Positions 23,336 through 31,539 of a DNA stretch of 32,130 nucleotides are shown piece by piece; the first letter of the stretch is position 1, and each line of letters begins with the position of its first letter. Source of the DNA: an uncultured Collinsella sp. GTDB taxonomy: Bacteria > Actinomycetota > Coriobacteriia > Coriobacteriales > Coriobacteriaceae. The stretch spans positions 1 to 32,130 of the forward strand of contig CAAELZ010000024.1 of NCBI GenBank assembly GCA_900756945.1, read 5' to 3'. The notes below the pieces were generated by a model that was given only the letters and a program-made list of their open reading frames with translations, had not been told where the DNA came from and searched no databases. Both the position numbers and the translations under genes were made by a program.

Positions 23336-23758
23336 TTACAGCGTACTACCCACAACCTCGATTATGGCAAATATCGGCACCAAAAACGGCAGCAAAGGCA
23401 GGGAGCGCGATTTTGCGATGAGACAGGCGGCAGCAAGGGCCAGGAGCGCAACCGCAAACGCGACGATACCGCCCAGGGGGTCGAAGGTACAAAGGGCATA
23501 GAGCGCCTTGGCGTCCCCCATGCCAATGCCGGGAGCGTGGCGAACACGACGCCAAAGCGACTCAGTAAGCACAAGGGCAAGGTAGACGATAACCGCAAGA
23601 CCGGCGTGCTCAAGCGCCGTGTTAATACCCCTGTCGAGCCAAACGCCTGCAAACGCCGCCACGGCACACGCGCCAGCAAGCTCATTGGGAAACCGCCGCT
23701 CACGGGCATCAATCCACGCGCCGGCAAAGATGCAAATCCAAAACGGGATATAGATCAT
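23336..23758 (-). CDS. Short A24 family prepilin peptidase
   Basis: This 140-residue aspartic membrane peptidase contains both catalytic aspartates of the A24 family: Asp17 in WIDARERRFPN and Asp82 in GIGMGDAK. It has about five hydrophobic segments. It lacks the N-terminal methyltransferase part of PilD, so it resembles the CpaA/TadV/FlaK class that trims type IV pilin-like precursors. GGAGG precedes the ATG. No pilin, secretion ATPase or other tad/pil gene is in the window, so its substrate is encoded elsewhere or it is a remnant. Confidence 0.88.
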   Translation of the reverse strand: MIYIPFWICIFAGAWIDARERRFPNELAGACAVAAFAGVWLDRGINTALEHAGLAVIVYLALVLTESLWRRVRHAPGIGMGDAKALYALCTFDPLGGIVAFAVALLALAAACLIAKSRSLPLLPFLVPIFAIIEVVGSTL

Positions 23759-23790
23759 CGAACACCTCCTTGGGCAGCAGCTCAAACGCA

Positions 23791-23829
23791 AAAACCACCA
23801 CAAAGGTACTGTCCCTTTGTGGTGGTTTT
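23791..23829 (-). terminator. Terminator of the GT2 gene (GGTGG-type repeated hairpin)
   Basis: A perfect 16-bp stem (23791-23806 with 23814-23829, arm AAAACCACCACAAAGG) has a 7-base loop. On the minus strand it is followed by TTTTTGCGTTT. It begins nine bases past the stop of the glycosyltransferase. The same stem and a related loop recur at 31430-31470, so this is a repeated terminator cassette. Confidence 0.88.
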
Positions 23830-23837
23830 GATCGTGG

Positions 23838-25133
23838 TTATTTGGCGCCTTGCATGACCTCGTCGAGGGTAACGCTTACGGCGTGCTGCGTCGGGACCCA
23901 GTCGACCTTTAGGAACAGTGCAGCCACCGTGATGGGGATATAGCTGAACATAAAGATCGGGAAGGTAAACAGGTTGGTCACCAGGCGCCACTTTTGCGCA
24001 CAATGAATGTGCTTGTACTCGAAGATGGTCGTAAGTAGAGCCAGGATAAAGAAGGTCTGATACATCATCGCAAAGGTCATAATGAGCGAGGCGGCACAAG
24101 CCTGCATCTCAACCTCGGTGGCCAAGAAGCCGTGCGAAAGCCCGCCCACAATGAGGAAGGTCGCGTTGGCGAGCATGGAGATCAGGGACAGCAGCATACC
24201 CGGAGCAATCGTCATAAACATGTCGTAGGCGGCAAAACGATGATAGCGGAAGGTCGACTTGACCAGATGCTTACCGTAGGTAAAGAACACCTGGTAGAAG
24301 CCCTTGGTCCAACGCATACGTTGCTTCCAGGACGCCTTAAACGTCACGGGCTGCTCGTCAAAGAACTCCGCCGGCGCATAGCCAATACGAATGCCGTGAA
24401 TAGCGCAGAACGTGGTGAACTGAATATCCTCGGTCAGCGTATGGAACTGCCAGCCGTGCATGCCCTCAATAACGCTAGCCGAGATAAGGTAGCCCGAACC
24501 CGATACGGCACAGGACGTCTTGCAGATGTTGCGCGCGTTGTTGAGAAAACGCGCCTCGCGCAGATACCAAGTGGCATTCGCTGCCGAGATCCACGAGCTT
24601 CCGAAGTTCTTGGAGTTACGATAGCTCGTGACCACATGGAAGCCCTGGTCAAAGGCATCATTCATCTTGGACACGTAATCGCGGGCGATAACATTATCGG
24701 CATCGAAGATAAAGTAACCTTCAAAGGTGTCGGGATACTCGTTAAGGATACGGTCGAAACCAAAGTCCATGACCCAGCTCTTGCCCTTGCGGGCCAGGTC
24801 ATTGCGCTCGTAAACAATGGCACCGGCCTCGCGCGCGAGCTGCGCCGTGTTGTCGGTGCAAGCATCGGCGACCACGAAGACCTCGATGAGCTCGGACGGA
24901 TAATCCTGGTCCTTGATGGAGCGAACGAGGTTGGCGATAACGGCCTCCTCGTTGTGTGCTGCAATAAAGAAGGCATACCGGTGGAGTTTTTTGGCCTTGG
25001 GAGGCGCGACCTCGCCGCGGAGAGCACCGATGACAAAGAAGACCACCTGGTACAAGAAGCAGACCGTGAGCAGCGTGACGACAATCTGGTTGAAGATCAC
25101 GATGGGTGTGTTGGTTTGTAAAAAGGCGAGCAT
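23838..25133 (-). CDS. Membrane-bound family 2 glycosyltransferase
   Basis: This 431-residue processive-type GT2 enzyme is related to the BcsA/NodC/hyaluronan synthase group. One membrane segment is at the N-terminus (about 15-37) and three or four at the C-terminus (about 300-420). The cytoplasmic GT-A domain has FIAAHNEE (56-63), Asp90 in VVADACTDN, DAD (144-146), TED (234-236) and QRMRW (271-275), the full set for polymerising transferases. No PilZ domain or polysaccharide operon is nearby, so the product is unknown. The gene stands alone between the A24 peptidase and the pseudouridine synthase. Confidence 0.92.
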   Translation of the reverse strand: MLAFLQTNTPIVIFNQIVVTLLTVCFLYQVVFFVIGALRGEVAPPKAKKLHRYAFFIAAHNEEAVIANLVRSIKDQDYPSELIEVFVVADACTDNTAQLAREAGAIVYERNDLARKGKSWVMDFGFDRILNEYPDTFEGYFIFDADNVIARDYVSKMNDAFDQGFHVVTSYRNSKNFGSSWISAANATWYLREARFLNNARNICKTSCAVSGSGYLISASVIEGMHGWQFHTLTEDIQFTTFCAIHGIRIGYAPAEFFDEQPVTFKASWKQRMRWTKGFYQVFFTYGKHLVKSTFRYHRFAAYDMFMTIAPGMLLSLISMLANATFLIVGGLSHGFLATEVEMQACAASLIMTFAMMYQTFFILALLTTIFEYKHIHCAQKWRLVTNLFTFPIFMFSYIPITVAALFLKVDWVPTQHAVSVTLDEVMQGAK

Positions 25134-25215
25134 GCAGGCTCCCAGGAACGTGTTACGTAAACAACCGTATATCTTACCGCAGGCTTACCGAGTTCAAGAA
25201 ACCACCTAATACTGG

Positions 25216-26229
25216 CTAGGCTTCGAGCAGGCCGAGCTGCGGTACGATTTCGTCGCCGGCAGCAGTGCGACCAAGCGAACGCGGGGCTAAGTCGTCGAGG
25301 ACGGCGGCGAGATCCCACGGCAGCTCGTCGCGGCACTCAATGCGCTCTCCCGTCACGGGATGATCGAACGCCACGCGCCAGGAATGGAGGAATTGCCTGG
25401 TCAGACCCTGATCGGCACGCGCATCGCACTTACCGTAGAGCGGATCGCCCACGCAGGCGTGGTTGATATGGCGCATGTGCACGCGAATCTGATGCGTGCG
25501 ACCGGTAAACAGGTGACACTCAACGAGTGTGTAGCCGTCATCAAAGCGCGTGGAATCAAAGCGCTCAAGGACCTTAAAGGTCGTGATGGCCTGGCGCGCA
25601 AAAGGATCATCGGAAACCGCCATCTTGACACGGTCACGTGTAGAACGGGCAATGCCGGTGTTAATGGTGCCCTCATCCATGGCGATATGACCGTGAACGA
25701 GCGTAATGTAGCGGCGGTCGAGCGTGCGCGTACGGATAAGATTTTGGAGCGCGCGCTGGGTGTCGTCGTCCTTTGCCGCAAGCATAAGACCCGAGGTATC
25801 GCGATCCAAACGATGTACGATACCGGGGCGGTCCTCGCCCTGCACGGTGCCCAGATGGTCGATGCCGCAGTGGTAGACCAGGGCGTTCGCAAGCGTACCG
25901 CTCTCGTGGCCGTGAGCAGGATGGCACACCAGGCCGCGCTGCTTGGAGAGCACGATGAGGTAGTCGTCCTCATAGCGAATGTCGAGCGGGATGGCCTCGG
26001 GAATCACGTCGGTGGGATCGTGCGGCTCGGGCAAATCAACCGAAATACGGTCACCGGCTCGTACGGCGTACTTTTTGGACAGGCAGGTCTCGCCATTGAC
26101 CACTACGGCCCCACCCTCAATCAGATGTACGCAGGCAGAGCGTGTAGGGCAGCCGTCATTGGCGCCCAGATAGGCGTCAAGACGCTGACCAGCGGCATCG
26201 TCGGCAACAAGGATATGGATGTCGGCCAT
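25216..26229 (-). CDS. RluA/RluD family pseudouridine synthase
   Basis: This 337-residue rRNA pseudouridine synthase has an N-terminal S4 domain (about 15-65, RLDAYLGANDG...GGAVVVNG). The catalytic motif is GIVHRLDRDTSG with the nucleophile Asp142, and the RluA-specific GRTHQIRVHM follows. Relatives modify 23S rRNA in the ribosome core. The ATG shares one base with the lspA stop (TAATG), the widespread lspA-rluD pairing. Confidence 0.94.
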   Translation of the reverse strand: MADIHILVADDAAGQRLDAYLGANDGCPTRSACVHLIEGGAVVVNGETCLSKKYAVRAGDRISVDLPEPHDPTDVIPEAIPLDIRYEDDYLIVLSKQRGLVCHPAHGHESGTLANALVYHCGIDHLGTVQGEDRPGIVHRLDRDTSGLMLAAKDDDTQRALQNLIRTRTLDRRYITLVHGHIAMDEGTINTGIARSTRDRVKMAVSDDPFARQAITTFKVLERFDSTRFDDGYTLVECHLFTGRTHQIRVHMRHINHACVGDPLYGKCDARADQGLTRQFLHSWRVAFDHPVTGERIECRDELPWDLAAVLDDLAPRSLGRTAAGDEIVPQLGLLEA

Positions 26230-26828
26230 TAGCGCTCAGTCCTTTCGCGAATCTTGCGGGCACGCTCCCCACGTTGTTTAGCCTTGCGCTTGGCGCGGGC
26301 CTCGTCACGGGCGTTAAGCTCGGCGGTCGCATCGACCTCACGAGCCGCGGGGCTCAAGAACATGTAACCGAAGAGCGCCAGCACCGCACCGACCGTAATG
26401 CCGATATCGGCCACATTGAAGACGGGGAAGTCGATGAAGGTGGTGGCAATAAAATCGGTCACGAAGCCAAAGGCCAAACGATCGATCGCGTTACCGATAG
26501 CACCACCCGCAACCATCGCCATGCCCACAACCTCAAGATGGGCGAGCTGAGGTGCACGAACGAGGTACACGGCAATAGCGATAATGACCGCCAACGCCAG
26601 CACGGCAAACGCAATGCCATGCCCCTCGCCCATGCTAAAGGCAGCACCGATATTGCAGACAAACATAAAGTCGATAACACCGGGGATGACGGTCACATGC
26701 AAGGCGTCGCCCACGGCACGAACCGCAAGCTTGGTCAGCTGGTCAACAAGCAGCACAACGAGCGCCACCCCACCAGCAACACTCAACCGCCAACGCAAAG
26801 GCGGCGTCATATCCGCAGAACGACCCAA
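26229..26828 (-). CDS. Lipoprotein signal peptidase (signal peptidase II)
   Basis: LspA cleaves signal peptides from diacylated prolipoproteins in the membrane. Four hydrophobic segments are present, and the catalytic aspartates are Asp116 (NAIDRL) and Asp141 (FNVADIGI). The protein is 199 residues because of a C-terminal tail of about 35 residues rich in Arg, Lys and Glu, where most LspA proteins end near 160. The start is uncertain. TTG at 26828 has GGGGA five bases upstream, while ATG at 26810 has no clear ribosome-binding site and would remove six residues. A TATAAG at 26886-26881 (minus) may be the -10 box. Confidence 0.92.
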   Translation of the reverse strand: MGRSADMTPPLRWRLSVAGGVALVVLLVDQLTKLAVRAVGDALHVTVIPGVIDFMFVCNIGAAFSMGEGHGIAFAVLALAVIIAIAVYLVRAPQLAHLEVVGMAMVAGGAIGNAIDRLAFGFVTDFIATTFIDFPVFNVADIGITVGAVLALFGYMFLSPAAREVDATAELNARDEARAKRKAKQRGERARKIRERTER

Positions 26829-26948
26829 AGAAATCCCCTACCCTCAAGAACATCGAATTACGTTAAATGCAAGTAATCATCTTATAGTGACAAACGCAAA
26901 ACGCACGGCATATTCGCCAACGAAAGCGAAATAACCAGCATAAAACGA

Positions 26949-26979
26949 AAGCGACATTCCGAAGAACGGAATGTCGCTT
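26949..26979 (-). terminator. Terminator downstream of ileS
   Basis: A perfect 13-bp stem (26949-26961 with 26967-26979, AAGCGACATTCCG) with an AAGAA loop is followed on the minus strand by TCGTTTTATG. A second inverted repeat, AAGCGCT/AGCGCTT (27031-27037 with 27055-27061), spans the ileS stop codon and is also followed by CGTTTTATG. The two probably act in tandem to end the ileS transcript. Confidence 0.75.
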
Positions 26980-27050
26980 ATTGTTAGCGAAGCAAATGAA
27001 GCAAAAGCGCCCCGATCATCCATAAAACGGAAGCGCTACTTTGCTGTAAC

Positions 27051-29852
27051 CTACAGCGCTTCGGCACAACGTTTGCAAATATGCGCGTGGCCGTTGTACT
27101 CGCCGACGGTGGTGCGGTAGTTCCAGCAACGGTCGCAGCACTCGCCCTCGGCAGCCTCGATGGCAACGGAGAGCTCCTCGCCCTGGGTCAGTTCAACAGC
27201 GGAGACGATGTAGAACTCGGCCAGGTCGACGGCCTTGTCGCCGGTCAGCAGCGCATACATCTCGGCGGGAACGACCGCCTTGACGCGGACCTGTTGGCTC
27301 TTAGTGAAGGTGCCGGCGGAGCGGGCGTCCTCAAGGGCCTTGGTCACGGCGCTACGGAGCTCGAGCGAAGCCTCGAGCACGCCCTCAAACTCGTTGGCCT
27401 CGTCGACCGTGATGGGCGACTTGTACCAATCGAGCAGCGCGGCGTACTTCTGGTGATCGACGCAGCCGGCAGGCGCATAGGCCATGGCCTCGTCGACGGT
27501 GTAGGACAGAATCGGCTGCAGATCGCGCATGAGCATCGAGAAGAGCTCAGCGAGCACGGTCTGGGCGCTGCGGCGCTCGAGCGAACCGGGCTTGTCGCAG
27601 TACAGACGATCCTTCAGGGCGTCGAGGTACACGTTGGAAAGCTCGGTAACCACGAAGTCGTAAAGCGCACGGTAGGCGCGCGGGAACTCGTAGCAAGAGT
27701 AAGCGTCGTCGACCTCGGCCTGGACCTGGGTCAGACGGGCAACCATGAGCTTGTCGAGCGGCAGCAGGTCGGCAAAAGCGACGCCGTCGGTCTCGGGCTC
27801 AAACTGGCCCTCGAGCTCGGAAAGCAGGAAGCGCAGCGTGTTGCGGAAGCGACGGTAGGCATCGGACGTACGGGCAAGGATCTCGTGGTCGATGGACACG
27901 TCGGAGCTGGTATCGACGGAGGCAACCCACAGGCGGATGATGTCGGCGCCCATCTCGTCGCAGACCTTGTTGGGGTCGATGACGTTGCCGAGCGACTTGG
28001 ACATCTTACGGCCCTGGCCGTCGAGGGTGAAGCCCTGCGAGACGACCGCCTTGTACGGAGCGTGGCCGTTGGCGCCCACCGAGGTGAGCAGCGAGCTCTG
28101 GAACCAACCGCGGTGCTGGTCGGAGCCCTCGAGGTACACATCCGCCGGATACTCCAGCTCGGGACGGTACTCGCAGACGGCCTTCCAGGAGACGCCGGAA
28201 TCCCACCACACGTCGAGGATGTCCTTATCGGCCTTGAGGTGATGGCCACCGCACTTGGGGCAGACGCAGGCCTCGCCAAGATAGCTCTCGGGAGCGTCGG
28301 TGAACCAGGCGTCGGAGCCCTTCTCGTGGAAGAGCTTGATGACGGCGTCGAGCGTGGCGTCGTTCATGACCTTCTCGCCGCAGTCGGCGCAGGTGTAGCT
28401 GGGGATAGGCACGCCCCAGTTGCGCTGGCGGCTGATGCACCAGTCGGGACGCTGCTCGACCATGGCACCGATGCGGTTGGCCGCGTGGGCCGGATACCAC
28501 TTGACGTTCTCACGGACCTCCTTGCCGGCCTGCTCGCGCAAACCGGTCTTGTCCATCGAGACAAACCACTGGTCGGTAGCACGGAAGAGCACCGGGTGCT
28601 TGCAGCGCCAGCAGTGCGGATAGCTGTGCGTGATCTTCTTCTCGAGGACCAGGGTGCCGCGCTCGCGCAGGAACTCGATGATGTGCGGGTTGGCCTCGTC
28701 GGTATCCATGCCACTGAAGGGGCCACCGGTACCAAACTCCTCGCCGGTGTAGAACTTGCCGTCGTCATCGACCGGCATGCAGATGTCGGTGATGCCCTCC
28801 TTGAGGCAGGCAAAGTAGTCATCGACGCCGTGACCGGGCGAGTTGTGGACGATACCGGTACCGTCATCGACACCGACGTAATCGGCCAGCAGCGCCACGC
28901 CCTCAACGCCGTCAAAGATCGGCTGCTTGTAGTGGATGTGGTGGAAGGTCTCGGCGGGAACCACGTAGGGCTTGCCGTCGACCATGACCGGGGTGTACTC
29001 CCAGCCAAACTCCTCGCAGCACTTGGGAGCAAGGTCCTCGAGCATGACCTCGGCGCGGCCGTCGTGCTCAACGGCGACATAGGCGGCGCCGGGCTTGAGG
29101 GAAACGGCCTGGTCGGAGGGGATGGTCCACGGCGTGGTCGTCCAGATGATAAAGTCGACCGGCCCGTCGAAGCCCTCGAGACCGGCGGGCTTGGAAGTCA
29201 TCTCAAAGCGCACGAAGATGGACGGGCTCGTCTCGTCGGAGTACTCAATCTCGGCCTCGGCCAGCGCGGTGTGGCAGTGCTTGCACCAGTGAACCGGCTT
29301 GTGGCCGCGATAGATCATGCCCTTATCGAACATGGCCTTAAAGACCTCGATGTCGGCGGCGTCATGCTGGTGATAGAGCGTCAAATAGGGGTTGTCCCAG
29401 TCGCCGAGCACGCCCAGACGACGGAAGCCGGCCTTCTGCAGCTCGATGTTCTCGACAGCGAACTTGTTGCAGAGCTCACGGATCTTGGCCGTGGAGGTCT
29501 GGTTGAACTTCTCGGTGCCGAGCTTCTCCTCGACCTTGTGCTCGATCGGCTGACCGTGGCAGTCCCAACCGGGAACATAGGGAACCTCATAGCCCTGCAT
29601 CATCCAGTAGCGGTTGATCATGTCCTTGGAGATCTTGTTCATGGCGTGGCCGATGTGGATCGGACCGTTGGCGTACGGAGGGCCGTCGTGCAGCACGAAC
29701 TTCTTGTGACCCTCGTTCTTCTTTAGAACCTGCTCATAGACCTTGTTGTCCTGCCAGTCCTTGAGTCGCTTGGGCTCGGACTTGGAAAGACCGGCACGCA
29801 TGGGAAAACCGGTCTTGGGCAGATTCATCGTCTGCTTGTACTCGTTTGCCAC
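27051..29852 (-). CDS. Isoleucyl-tRNA synthetase
   Basis: IleRS (933 residues) charges tRNA-Ile and edits valine. It is the bacterial class Ia type: HIGH at 66-69 (GPIHIGHAMNK), the CP1 editing domain (about 200-400, including WTTTPWTIPS and GTGIVHNSPGHG), a zinc-like CVCPKCGGHH at 529-538, KMSKS at 616-620, and a C-terminal Cys4 zinc finger (CCDRCWNY...CKRC). The start is a GTG at 29852 with AAAGGGG upstream. An in-frame extension to 29975 runs back through the T-box terminator and is not used. Expression is controlled by the T-box leader immediately upstream. Confidence 0.97.
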   Translation of the reverse strand: MANEYKQTMNLPKTGFPMRAGLSKSEPKRLKDWQDNKVYEQVLKKNEGHKKFVLHDGPPYANGPIHIGHAMNKISKDMINRYWMMQGYEVPYVPGWDCHGQPIEHKVEEKLGTEKFNQTSTAKIRELCNKFAVENIELQKAGFRRLGVLGDWDNPYLTLYHQHDAADIEVFKAMFDKGMIYRGHKPVHWCKHCHTALAEAEIEYSDETSPSIFVRFEMTSKPAGLEGFDGPVDFIIWTTTPWTIPSDQAVSLKPGAAYVAVEHDGRAEVMLEDLAPKCCEEFGWEYTPVMVDGKPYVVPAETFHHIHYKQPIFDGVEGVALLADYVGVDDGTGIVHNSPGHGVDDYFACLKEGITDICMPVDDDGKFYTGEEFGTGGPFSGMDTDEANPHIIEFLRERGTLVLEKKITHSYPHCWRCKHPVLFRATDQWFVSMDKTGLREQAGKEVRENVKWYPAHAANRIGAMVEQRPDWCISRQRNWGVPIPSYTCADCGEKVMNDATLDAVIKLFHEKGSDAWFTDAPESYLGEACVCPKCGGHHLKADKDILDVWWDSGVSWKAVCEYRPELEYPADVYLEGSDQHRGWFQSSLLTSVGANGHAPYKAVVSQGFTLDGQGRKMSKSLGNVIDPNKVCDEMGADIIRLWVASVDTSSDVSIDHEILARTSDAYRRFRNTLRFLLSELEGQFEPETDGVAFADLLPLDKLMVARLTQVQAEVDDAYSCYEFPRAYRALYDFVVTELSNVYLDALKDRLYCDKPGSLERRSAQTVLAELFSMLMRDLQPILSYTVDEAMAYAPAGCVDHQKYAALLDWYKSPITVDEANEFEGVLEASLELRSAVTKALEDARSAGTFTKSQQVRVKAVVPAEMYALLTGDKAVDLAEFYIVSAVELTQGEELSVAIEAAEGECCDRCWNYRTTVGEYNGHAHICKRCAEAL

Positions 29853-29895
29853 GGTACCCCTTTCATGTCGTGGGCGCACACGCCCGTTGGGCACC

Positions 29896-29932
29896 AAAAA
29901 AGCGCCCGTCCCTACAAGCTGGGACGAAGCGC
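29896..29932 (-). terminator. T-box conditional terminator before ileS
   Basis: GCGCTTCGTCCC (29932-29921) pairs with GGGACGGGCGC (29912-29902) around the loop AGCTTGTA, then six U residues (29901-29896). The bases CCCAGCTT shared by the stem and loop are exactly those that pair with the antiterminator strand AAGCTGGG, so the two structures exclude each other. Confidence 0.9.
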
Positions 29933-30190
29933 CACAAACGGGCTGCACGCCCGCAAAAGCTCTTCGCTTAACCACCCAGCTTAGATGCCCTCGCCCGCGT
30001 CGCCGCGCGCTCGCATCCGTTACTCGGCTGGTCTGTATCGACGACCATCTCGGCGATGTCTACTAAGACGTGCCTGTGCGGCACGTCCGTTGGGACCGCA
30101 GCTCCGGGGTGATTTTCATCGGTCGCATGCACGGGTTCTCAGCGCTCCCCGCTCTCTGTAGCATGCGGACGGCCGACTACTCGTCCCCAT
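29896..30190 (-). ncRNA. T-box riboswitch of ileS (tRNA-Ile sensing)
   Basis: On the minus strand the leader has every T-box part. Stem I carries GGGGACGAGTAG on its 5' side and AGAGAGC...GCTGAGA in the apical region. The specifier loop contains ATC (30113-30111) in GAAAATCACC, the isoleucine codon. A hairpin GACGTGCC/GGCACGTC lies at 30087-30067. The antiterminator has AAGCTGGG (29982-29975), the bulge TGGT (29974-29971) that pairs with an NCCA end whose discriminator is A (as in tRNA-Ile), then GCGAAG pairing with CTTCGT and CCCAGCTT (29923-29916). The competing terminator (29932-29902) is followed by TTTTTT. Uncharged tRNA-Ile should favour readthrough into ileS, a transcriptional T-box. 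Confidence 0.92.
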
Positions 30191-30195
30191 CAACG

Positions 30196-30223
30196 CTTAT
30201 GCGCTGTATGGTAGCACGGTCAA
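30196..30223 (-). promoter_or_regulatory. Candidate ileS promoter
   Basis: On the minus strand TTGACC (30223-30218) and CATAAG (30201-30196) are separated by 16 bases, placing the start near 30189, right at the 5' base of T-box stem I. The -35 match is 5 of 6 and the -10 match 4 of 6. Confidence 0.55.
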
Positions 30224-30337
30224 CGCCGGCGAAAAACCCTCAACATCGGTTTCATACTTTAGAAACTTCTCGCGATCGTAAGCACTCACTTGGAGCAAAA
30301 TACCTGAAAGCACTTTATCTAACGAAAGAAGGCTGCT

Positions 30338-31420
30338 ATGCGCACGATTGGAATGAGCGACTACACCGTCGGCGAGGACTGCTTTGACGAGCTGCCCGGC
30401 GCACTGGACGAGTACGGAGCGACCAAGGTCGCGATTATCGGTGGTAAACGAGCACTGGCAGCGGCGCTTCCCGGTATCGAAGCGGCGCTGAAGGGCACCG
30501 ACGTCGAGATTCTGGAGACGCGCGTCTACGGCACCAACAGTACGCGCGCCAATATCGCCAAGGTTGTGAACTCCCCTGCCTGCCAAGAAGCCGACGTTCT
30601 TATCGCATGCGGCGGCGGCAAGGCGCTCGACACCGTCAAGACAGCGGCCATCGAGCTCAAGAAGATCGTCTTTACGGTACCGACGATCTGCTCCAACTGC
30701 TCGGCCGCGACCGCCATTGCCGTTGTCTACAACGACGACGGCTCGCTCGAGGGCTATTCGTACCCAAACCGCCCCGCGCACATCTTCATCAACCCCAAGA
30801 TCATCGCCGAGGCTCCGGCGGAGTACTTCTGGGCGGGCGTGGGCGATGCCCTGTCCAAGCAGCCCGAGGTCGAGTACGCCACGAGCGCCGGCAACCTGGA
30901 GCACACCGCCGGACTTGGCCTGGCACTCGCCCACACCTGCTCCGAGCCGCTGTTTACCTATGGCGTGCAGGGTCTAGAGGACGTGCGCCAGGACCTGTCG
31001 AGCGAGGCCGTCAAGCAGATCGCGCTCGACATCGTGGTCAACACGGGCTATGTCTCGAACCTGACCAACCAAAACGATTACTACTACAACTCGAGCGTGG
31101 CGCATGCGTTCTACAACGCCACGTGCAGCATCCCGCGCGAGGGCTCCTACCTGCACGGCGAGGTCGTGAGCCTGGGCGTGCTCGTGCTGTTTGCCTATAC
31201 GGGCGATACCGAGAACCTTGAGCGCTACGCCGCCTTTAACAAGCAGATGGGGCTGCCCGTGACGCTTGAGCAGGTCGGCCTTTCCGAGGCCGATATCCCT
31301 GCCCTGTGCGAGTTCGCACACGCCACCAACGAGTGGAAGCAAGGCAATCCCGAGCCTTTCACCGACGAAAAGTTCGCCGCCGCCATCAAGGCCGCCAACG
31401 CCTACGGCCACACGCTCTAG
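30338..31420 (+). CDS. Iron-containing alcohol dehydrogenase / glycerol dehydrogenase family protein
   Basis: This 360-residue NAD-dependent polyol/alcohol dehydrogenase belongs to the GldA branch. The NAD-binding motif GGGKALD is at 92-98. The three metal ligands fit the glycerol dehydrogenase pattern: Asp170 (GVGDALSK), His256 (VAHAFYN) and His273 (LHGEVV). So it should be active, with glycerol or a related diol as a reasonable but unproven substrate. GAAGG precedes the ATG by six bases. It is monocistronic, divergent from ileS across the T-box leader, and followed by a strong terminator. It shares the DHQ synthase-like superfamily with the AroB-like gene in this window, but unlike that protein keeps its metal site. 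Confidence 0.9.
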   Translation: MRTIGMSDYTVGEDCFDELPGALDEYGATKVAIIGGKRALAAALPGIEAALKGTDVEILETRVYGTNSTRANIAKVVNSPACQEADVLIACGGGKALDTVKTAAIELKKIVFTVPTICSNCSAATAIAVVYNDDGSLEGYSYPNRPAHIFINPKIIAEAPAEYFWAGVGDALSKQPEVEYATSAGNLEHTAGLGLALAHTCSEPLFTYGVQGLEDVRQDLSSEAVKQIALDIVVNTGYVSNLTNQNDYYYNSSVAHAFYNATCSIPREGSYLHGEVVSLGVLVLFAYTGDTENLERYAAFNKQMGLPVTLEQVGLSEADIPALCEFAHATNEWKQGNPEPFTDEKFAAAIKAANAYGHTL

Positions 31421-31429
31421 CTCTAGGCC

Positions 31430-31470
31430 AAAACCGCCACAAAGGGGACAGGCACCTTTGTGGTGGTTTT
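31430..31470 (+). terminator. Terminator of the GldA-like gene (GGTGG-type repeated hairpin)
   Basis: Arms at 31430-31445 and 31455-31470 form a 16-bp stem with one wobble pair, ending in GGTGGTTTTATATT. The reverse complement matches the terminator at 23791-23829 in stem and most of the loop (AAGGTGCCTGTCCCC against AAGGTACTGTCCC). It starts ten bases after the stop codon. Confidence 0.85.
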
Positions 31471-31492
31471 ATATTGCTCCAGTATTCAGTTC

Positions 31493-31539
31493 GTACTCGA
31501 ACCCGATTCTTTACGAGAAAGGGTTCGGGTACGTTTTTT
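31493..31539 (+). terminator. Second strong plus-strand terminator
   Basis: GTACTCGAACCC (31493-31504) pairs with GGGTTCGGGTAC (31521-31532), 12 bp with one wobble. A small inner stem TTCT/AGAA sits in the loop, and GTTTTTT follows. It lies only 23 bases after the first terminator, so it is redundant for the dehydrogenase gene or a relic of a lost gene. Confidence 0.8.

Noticed and set aside
27081..29726. 881-codon open frame on plus across ileS
   Set aside because: This is a compositional shadow of ileS with no recognisable motif.
29853..29975. N-terminal extension of IleRS to 29975
   Set aside because: It would translate the T-box terminator and antiterminator sequence. GTG at 29852 has a ribosome-binding site and begins just before the conserved N-terminus.
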